From: Bacillus sanguinis
GTDB taxonomy: Bacteria > Bacillota > Bacilli > Bacillales > Bacillaceae_G
Direction: 5' to 3'
Length of the DNA: 42,806 nucleotides
Assembly: GCF_018332475.1 (NCBI RefSeq)
Contig: NZ_BOQB01000069.1
Coordinates: forward strand, 1 to 42,806
The first letter of the stretch is position 1, and every line of letters starts with the position of its first letter. The translations under genes were made by a program, and so were the position numbers. Positions 38,491 to 42,806 of this stretch are shown here, in pieces. The notes beneath the pieces were generated by a model. It made no database searches and was not told the origin of the DNA. It saw only the letters and a program-made list of their open reading frames with translations.

Positions 38491-40665
38491 TTGTATATGG
38501 AAATGGTAGATAATCGACAAGCGTTAATGAAAATGTTAGTGAAGGAATTAGGCTTTACCGAAAAGCAAGTTCGTCATGTTATTCAATTAACAGAAGAAGG
38601 TAACACAGTTCCATTTATTGCTCGTTACCGAAAAGAATGGACAGGCTCTTTAGATGAAGTGCAAATTCGTACAATTTTAGAGAGATGGCAATATATGATG
38701 CAACTTGAAGATAGGAAAGAAGAGGTTCTTCGTCTTATTGATGAGAAGGGGAAACTGACAGGGGAGTTACGTCAGCAAATTGTTAAAGCTGCAAAGTTGC
38801 AAGAAGTAGAAGATTTATATCGTCCATATAAAGAGAAAAGAAGAACGAAAGCAACGATTGCAAAAGAAAAAGGATTAGAGCCGTTAGCTGAATGGTTATT
38901 GTTATATAAGAAAGAAGATCCAAATCAGAAGGCAGTGGAGTTTATTAACGCAGAAAAAGAAGTGCAATCTGCAGAAGAAGCATTACAAGGTGCCCAAGAC
39001 ATTATTGCTGAAATCATTTCAGATGAAGCGGCGTATCGTAGTTGGATTCGGAATGTTACTTTTAGAAAAGGTGTTATGTCTTCGTCCGTAAAAGATGAAG
39101 AGAAAGATGAAAAGAATATATATGAAATGTATTACAGTTATGAAGAACCGTTGCAGAAAGTAGTGCCGCATCGTGTATTAGCGATGAATCGTGGTGAGAA
39201 AGAAGATGTATTGAGAGTTTCTGTTGTTCCACCAGTAGATGAGATAGTAAATTTCTTATATAAGAGAGTAATTCGTGATAACGATTCGAAAAGTGCACAT
39301 TATGTAAAGTTAGCAATAGAGGATGGTTATAAACGATTAATTCAATCCTCTATTGAAAGAGAGATTCGAAAAGAATTAACAGAAACAGCTGAGGAACAAG
39401 CGATACATATTTTCTCTGAGAACTTACGTAATTTGTTATTACAACCTCCAATGAAAGGAAAAGTTGTGCTAGCTGTAGACCCGGCATATAGAACGGGATG
39501 TAAATTAGCCATTGTAGACGATACGGGAAAAGTTCTATATATCGATGTTATTTATCCGCATCCACCAGTGCGTAAATATGAAGATGCAAAAACGAAAGTT
39601 CTTTCTATTATAGATAAATATCAAGTTGAAATGATTGCGATTGGGAATGGTACAGCTTCTAGAGAATCGGAAGAATTTATAGTTGATGTATTACAAAGTG
39701 TGAAACGAGAAGTCTTCTATATTATAGTGAACGAAGCTGGTGCAAGTGTGTATTCGGCTTCTGATTTAGCACGTGAGGAATTCCCGGATTTACAGGTTGA
39801 AGAAAGAAGTGCTGTTTCTATCGGTAGACGTCTGCAAGATCCACTTGCTGAACTTGTAAAGATTGATCCTAAATCAGTTGGGGTTGGACAATATCAACAT
39901 GATGTATCTCAAAAGAGATTGAATGAATCATTAACGTTTGTAGTAGAGACGGCAGTTAACCAAGTCGGTGTGAATGTAAATACAGCTTCAGTTGCTTTAT
40001 TGCAATATGTTTCGGGTTTATCGAAAACTGTTGCGAAAAATATTGTGGCAAAGCGTGAAGAAGAAGGGAAATTTACAAAACGAACAGACTTAAAGAAAAT
40101 ACCGCGTCTAGGTGCCAAGACATATGAACAATGTATAGGTTTCTTACGTATATTAGAAGGGGCAAATCCGTTAGACAGAACGGGTATTCATCCAGAACAA
40201 TATAAAAATGTTGAATTGTTATTGAAGAGTCTAGGATTATCAAAAGGTGACGTAGGGCAACCACAGTTGCAAAAGAGCTTAGAAGAAGTAGAGATTTCTA
40301 AGTTATCGGAAGAAACGGGAGTTGGGGAGCCAACGTTAGTTGATATTATAGATGCACTCATTAGTCCAGAGCGAGATATGAGGGATGAGCTGCCTAAACC
40401 GCTTCTGAAAAAAGGGATTTTGAAATTAGAAGATTTAAAACGTGGTATGGAACTGGAAGGGACAGTTCGTAACGTTGTTGATTTTGGTGCTTTTGTTGAT
40501 GTAGGTGTAAAACAAGATGGTTTAGTACATATTTCTAAACTAAGCAAACAGTACGTGAAGCATCCGTTAGATATTGTATCTGTCGGACAAATTGTCAAGG
40601 TATGGGTAGATGATATTGATATGAAAAAAGGTCGCGTTGCACTATCCATGTTGCCGCTTGAATAG
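38491..40665 (+). CDS. tex: Tex-family RNA-binding transcription accessory protein (YdcI)
   Basis: 724 residues if the TTG at 38491 is used (six bases after GAGGAGG); an in-frame ATG at 38497 gives 722. The Tex N-terminal helical domain includes NTVPFIARYRKEWTGSLDEV (about 34-53). The RNase H-like (YqgF) domain is at about 325-450 (GKVVLAVDPAYRTGCKLAIV, IAIGNGTASRESEEF). Helix-hairpin-helix motifs follow (NVNTASVALLQYVSGLSKTV, KKIPRLGAKTYEQCIGFLRI). The C-terminal S1 RNA-binding domain is at about 648-722 (GMELEGTVRNVVDFGAFVDV, DGLVHISKLS). Tex proteins bind RNA and act near the transcribing polymerase or ribosome. Position after ndoA is conserved in Bacillus. Confidence 0.95.
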   Translation: MYMEMVDNRQALMKMLVKELGFTEKQVRHVIQLTEEGNTVPFIARYRKEWTGSLDEVQIRTILERWQYMMQLEDRKEEVLRLIDEKGKLTGELRQQIVKAAKLQEVEDLYRPYKEKRRTKATIAKEKGLEPLAEWLLLYKKEDPNQKAVEFINAEKEVQSAEEALQGAQDIIAEIISDEAAYRSWIRNVTFRKGVMSSSVKDEEKDEKNIYEMYYSYEEPLQKVVPHRVLAMNRGEKEDVLRVSVVPPVDEIVNFLYKRVIRDNDSKSAHYVKLAIEDGYKRLIQSSIEREIRKELTETAEEQAIHIFSENLRNLLLQPPMKGKVVLAVDPAYRTGCKLAIVDDTGKVLYIDVIYPHPPVRKYEDAKTKVLSIIDKYQVEMIAIGNGTASRESEEFIVDVLQSVKREVFYIIVNEAGASVYSASDLAREEFPDLQVEERSAVSIGRRLQDPLAELVKIDPKSVGVGQYQHDVSQKRLNESLTFVVETAVNQVGVNVNTASVALLQYVSGLSKTVAKNIVAKREEEGKFTKRTDLKKIPRLGAKTYEQCIGFLRILEGANPLDRTGIHPEQYKNVELLLKSLGLSKGDVGQPQLQKSLEEVEISKLSEETGVGEPTLVDIIDALISPERDMRDELPKPLLKKGILKLEDLKRGMELEGTVRNVVDFGAFVDVGVKQDGLVHISKLSKQYVKHPLDIVSVGQIVKVWVDDIDMKKGRVALSMLPLE

Positions 40666-40674
40666 TAAGAGAAG

Positions 40675-40701
40675 AGAGCAGATGAAACTGCTCTTTTTTT
40701 T
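40675..40701 (+). terminator. Terminator of tex
   Basis: AGAGCAG / CTGCTCT with a six-base loop and a T run. It faces the converging cmpA gene. Confidence 0.9.
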
Positions 40702-40723
40702 ATGGAATAAAATGTGTAATGGA

Positions 40724-40840
40724 TTATGAGCTTTGATGTATTTTGCTATAATAAAACCAGCATTCATTTAGTAATTTGATTTGATACCGGTTTTTTTCAA
40801 AATATGCGCGTTGCATTTGTTTTTTTAGCCACGTAGGCAT
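40724..40840 (-). CDS. cmpA: Cortex morphogenetic protein CmpA
   Basis: 38 residues on the minus strand, ATG preceded by AAGGAGGGAT at ideal spacing; the frame is open further upstream but without a start signal. The sequence begins MPTWLKKQMQRAYFEKNRYQ and continues IKLLNECWFYYSKIH. This matches the B. subtilis CmpA pattern as I remember it (MPxWLxKQMQRAxxEK.xYQIKxLNxCW), and the location between tex/ydcI and ydcK is the same. CmpA is a sporulation protein that, with the ClpXP protease, removes defective SpoIVA and so checks spore-envelope assembly. Expect mother-cell sigma-E control; I did not identify the promoter with confidence. Confidence 0.92.
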   Translation of the reverse strand: MPTWLKKQMQRAYFEKNRYQIKLLNECWFYYSKIHQSS

Positions 40841-41035
40841 AGGAATCCCTCCTTGTTTAATCCTACTCTCAAAAATGTAAGGTACTATTGATGAGAGGTT
40901 GGTGAGTGGATTTCTATTCATGCTATGTTTTTAGAAACCACGCTTCTTGAATGAGGATGGGTATATGTACTATTTAATATATGTATAAGAGAGGAGAAAA
41001 GTGTAAAAATATTTTTTTGTTTAGGAGGAATGAAA

Positions 41036-41494
41036 ATGGATGAGCAAGAAATACAGCGGTTAGTGGAAGAAGTATCACTACAATACTTCGGAATATCATT
41101 TTTACATAAAGCTATGTTCAATAGTAGGCTGCGTACAACTGGTGGACGCTATCTATTGAATACACACAATATTGAACTGAATTATCGATATTACGAAATG
41201 TATGGGAAAGAAGAGTTAGTTGGAATCATTAAACATGAGCTTTGTCATTATCACTTACATATTGCAGGAAGAGGTTATAAGCATCGGGATAGGGATTTTC
41301 GTGAATTGTTAAAGGTAGTTGATGCACCGCGCTTTTGTAAACGAATGATGAATGAAGAGAAAGGAAAAAAGGTTTATACGTATGAATGTATGGGCTGTTT
41401 GCTTCAATATGTAAGAAGACGACAAATAAATACAAAAAGATATGTCTGCGGAAAGTGTAAAGGGAAACTAAACCGGATAAAGAAAACATCTTGA
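41036..41494 (+). CDS. SprT-like zinc metalloprotein (YdcK)
   Basis: 152 residues from the ATG at 41036, seven bases after AGGAGG; the ATG at 41030 is one base from it. SprT domain with the zinc protease motif [13 protein letters not shown] (His67, Glu68, His71) and a C-terminal zinc ribbon with CMGC and CGKC pairs. Annotated as SprT-like in Bacillus and next to cmpA as in B. subtilis ydcK. Substrate unknown. Its stop codon overlaps the first tRNA-cluster promoter. Confidence 0.92.
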   Translation: MDEQEIQRLVEEVSLQYFGISFLHKAMFNSRLRTTGGRYLLNTHNIELNYRYYEMYGKEELVGIIKHELCHYHLHIAGRGYKHRDRDFRELLKVVDAPRFCKRMMNEEKGKKVYTYECMGCLLQYVRRRQINTKRYVCGKCKGKLNRIKKTS

Positions 41495-41519
41495 CAGTAA
41501 AAACGCAATCCAGTATATT
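41491..41519 (+). promoter_or_regulatory. tRNA cluster promoter P1
   Basis: TTGACA (41491-41496), 17 bases, TATATT (41514-41519). It overlaps the stop codon of the SprT-like gene. Confidence 0.75.
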
Positions 41520-41561
41520 ATAAACATGTCACGTTTGTACAAGATGTTGTGAAAAAACTTC

Positions 41562-41590
41562 TTGACTTACGATGAGAAATTTTATAAGAT
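41562..41590 (+). promoter_or_regulatory. tRNA cluster promoter P2
   Basis: TTGACT (41562-41567), 17 bases, TAAGAT (41585-41590), 18 bases before the first tRNA. Tandem with P1, as is usual for stable RNA operons. Confidence 0.8.
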
Positions 41591-41608
41591 ACAAATTGTC
41601 TTTATTAT

Positions 41609-41683
41609 TCCGCAGTAGCTCAGTGGTAGAGCTATCGGCTGTTAACCGATCGGTCGTAGGTTCGAGTCCTACCTGCGGAGCCA
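41609..41683 (+). tRNA. tRNA-Asn (GTT)
   Basis: Cloverleaf with acceptor TCCGCAG / CTGCGGA, anticodon loop CTGTTAA (GUU), T arm GTAGGTTCGAGTCCTAC; CCA encoded. Confidence 0.97.
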
Positions 41684-41686
41684 TAC

Positions 41687-41777
41687 AGAGAAGTACCCAA
41701 GTGGCTCAAGGGGCTCCCCTGCTAAGGGAGTAGATCGCTAACGCGGTGCGAGGGTTCGAATCCCTTCTTCTCTGCCA
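41687..41777 (+). tRNA. tRNA-Ser (GCT)
   Basis: Acceptor AGAGAAG / CTTCTCT, anticodon GCT in CTGCTAA, long variable arm (TCGCTAACGCGG region), CCA encoded. Class II tRNA. Confidence 0.96.
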
Positions 41778-41785
41778 TACATACT

Positions 41786-41860
41786 GGCCCGTTGGTCAAG
41801 TGGTTAAGACACCGCCCTTTCACGGCGGTAACACGGGTTCGAATCCCGTACGGGTCACCA
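41786..41860 (+). tRNA. tRNA-Glu (TTC)
   Basis: Acceptor GGCCCGT / ACGGGTC (with G-T pair), anticodon TTC in CTTTCAC, CCA encoded. Confidence 0.96.
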
Positions 41861-41864
41861 CTTC

Positions 41865-41940
41865 GGAGGATTAGCTCAGCTGGGAGAGCACCTGCCTTAC
41901 AAGCAGGGGGTCGGCGGTTCGATCCCGTCATCCTCCACCA
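41865..41940 (+). tRNA. tRNA-Val (TAC)
   Basis: Acceptor GGAGGAT / ATCCTCC, anticodon TAC in CTTACAA, CCA encoded. Confidence 0.97.
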
Positions 41941-41964
41941 TATAAATTATATAAATAGTATCAT

Positions 41965-42041
<77 letters not shown>

Positions 42042-42044
42042 AAT

Positions 42045-42120
42045 GGTCCCGTGGTGTAGTGGTTAACATGCCTGCCTGTCACGCAGGAGATCGCCGGTTC
42101 GACCCCGGTCGGGACCGCCA
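42045..42120 (+). tRNA. tRNA-Asp (GTC)
   Basis: Acceptor GGTCCCG / CGGGACC, anticodon GTC in CTGTCAC, CCA encoded. Confidence 0.97.
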
Positions 42121-42143
42121 TTTTAACTTCTGCTATTTGGCAG

Positions 42144-42172
42144 TTGTTTTTTATTGGACATTATGTTACAAT
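42144..42172 (+). promoter_or_regulatory. Possible internal promoter in the tRNA cluster
   Basis: TTGTTT, 17 bases, TACAAT (42167-42172), in the 87-base gap between tRNA-Asp and tRNA-Gln. The -35 is weak. Confidence 0.4.
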
Positions 42173-42207
42173 AACATTTGTCTTTGAAAAGAAGATAAAA
42201 ATTTCGA

Positions 42208-42282
42208 TGGGCTATAGCCAAGCGGTAAGGCAACGGACTTTGACTCCGTCATGCGCTGGTTCGAATCCAGCTAGCCCAGCCA
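42208..42282 (+). tRNA. tRNA-Gln (TTG)
   Basis: Acceptor TGGGCTA / TAGCCCA, anticodon TTG in CTTTGAC, CCA encoded. Confidence 0.97.
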
Positions 42283-42287
42283 TTTAC

Positions 42288-42360
42288 GAGCCATTAGCTC
42301 AGTTGGTAGAGCATCTGACTTTTAATCAGAGGGTCGAAGGTTCGAATCCTTCATGGCTCA
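42288..42360 (+). tRNA. tRNA-Lys (TTT)
   Basis: Acceptor GAGCCAT / ATGGCTC, anticodon TTT in CTTTTAA, discriminator A. CCA is not encoded, so it must be added post-transcriptionally. Confidence 0.96.
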
Positions 42361-42376
42361 CTTTTGTTTTTTCCGC

Positions 42377-42459
<83 letters not shown>

Positions 42460-42483
42460 TCAAAAAAATCTTTTAAAAAGTAC

Positions 42484-42512
42484 TTGCATTTGAAAATGTA
42501 GTATGATAAGAT
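42484..42512 (+). promoter_or_regulatory. Internal promoter before tRNA-Arg
   Basis: TTGCAT, 17 bases, TAAGAT (42507-42512); the -10 is identical to promoter P2. It lies in the 97-base gap between tRNA-Leu and tRNA-Arg and could drive the last three tRNAs and the presumed rRNA operon. Confidence 0.65.
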
Positions 42513-42556
42513 AATTGAGTCGCCAAAATACAACGACGAAAAAACATCATGAATAA

Positions 42557-42633
42557 GCGCCCGTAGCTCAATTGGATAGAGCGTTTGACTACGGATCAAG
42601 AGGTTAGGGGTTCGACTCCTCTCGGGCGCGCCA
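42557..42633 (+). tRNA. tRNA-Arg (ACG)
   Basis: Acceptor GCGCCCG / CGGGCGC, anticodon ACG in CTACGGA (A34 is normally deaminated to inosine), CCA encoded. Confidence 0.97.
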
Positions 42634-42636
42634 TAA

Positions 42637-42713
42637 CGGGAAGTGGCTCAGCTTGGTAGAGCACCTGGTTTGGGACCAGGGGGTCGCAGGTTCAAATCCT
42701 GTCTTCCCGACCA
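42637..42713 (+). tRNA. tRNA-Pro (TGG)
   Basis: Acceptor CGGGAAG / CTTCCCG, anticodon TGG in TTTGGGA, CCA encoded. Confidence 0.97.
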
Positions 42714-42714
42714 C

Positions 42715-42785
42715 GCGGGTGTAGTTTAGTGGTAAAACAAGAGCCTTCCAAGCTCTGGTCGAGAGTTCGATTCTCTTCACCCGCT
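42715..42785 (+). tRNA. tRNA-Gly (TCC)
   Basis: Acceptor GCGGGTG / CACCCGC, anticodon TCC in CTTCCAA, discriminator T, CCA not encoded. Confidence 0.96.
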
Positions 42786-42806
42786 TTTAGTTCTTTGAAA
42801 ACTGAA
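42786..42806 (+). promoter_or_regulatory. Probable start of an rRNA leader (window edge)
   Basis: TTCTTTGAAAACTGAA is the sequence commonly found in Bacillus just before 16S rRNA, at the pre-16S processing region. It suggests that a 16S gene begins shortly beyond the window. Confidence 0.5.

Overview
The window is low-GC Firmicutes DNA, and everything points to the chromosome of a Bacillus cereus group member (cereus/thuringiensis/anthracis). The evidence is the AT-rich codon use with strong AGGAGG ribosome binding sites, the acpS - lolA-like lipoprotein - alr - ndoAI - ndoA - tex - cmpA - sprT-like gene order typical of Bacillus, bcr1-type repeats, and a perfect chromosomal parS site at 12854-12869. 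The window ends in a 12-gene tRNA cluster that appears to run into an rRNA operon, so the segment lies in the origin-proximal part of the chromosome.

Layout. 1-600: a bcr1-type repeat and a minus-strand operon of two tiny peptides. 598-3503: LacI-family regulator, PH-domain protein, YitT-family membrane protein and a YxeA-family protein. 3510-4230: a small regulatory hub with two divergent, apparently non-coding short transcripts and a 37-residue peptide gene. 4248-9939: TatD-like hydrolase, lipoprotein, DUF2334 deacetylase-like protein, lytic transglycosylase and a GalT/HIT-like protein. 10080-10762: three more minus-strand mini-peptides facing a 44-residue peptide. 10887-12767: ABC-F ATPase, followed by parS. 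13446-21064: oligopeptide ABC transporter with two binding proteins, two permeases and two ATPases. 21102-21974: HAD phosphatase. 22425-23135: tandem array of five near-identical 35-36 residue hydrophobic peptides. 23445-26724: tyrosine/homogentisate catabolic operon (HPPD, FAH-family hydrolase, homogentisate dioxygenase), then an MFS transporter. 28463-30985: ddl and murF (cell wall). 31291-33956: DEAD-box helicase and UV endonuclease. 34080-41494: rhomboid protease, acpS, lipoprotein, alr, the EndoAI/EndoA toxin-antitoxin pair, tex, cmpA and a SprT-like protein. 41609-42785: twelve tRNA genes.

The most interesting signal is a rigid 64-bp promoter module found six times at five places in the first 10.5 kb. 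It consists of the palindrome TTACA-N4-TGTAA, six bases, a second GTAA-type half-site, an ATTCGATAGT-like block and exactly 19 bases to a -10 hexamer. TTACA-N4-TGTAA matches the operator core I recall for BceR-type response regulators, which sense peptide antibiotics. One target here is a YxeA-family gene, and B. subtilis yxeA belongs to an operon controlled by the BceR-like regulator YxdJ. The other targets are undescribed mini-peptides and two probable small RNAs. I infer a stress-responsive peptide/sRNA regulon. The tandem peptide array at 22.4-23.1 kb belongs to the same peptide family as one of the module-controlled mini-peptides, although its own promoter region is different (rich in GTTAC/GTAAC repeats).
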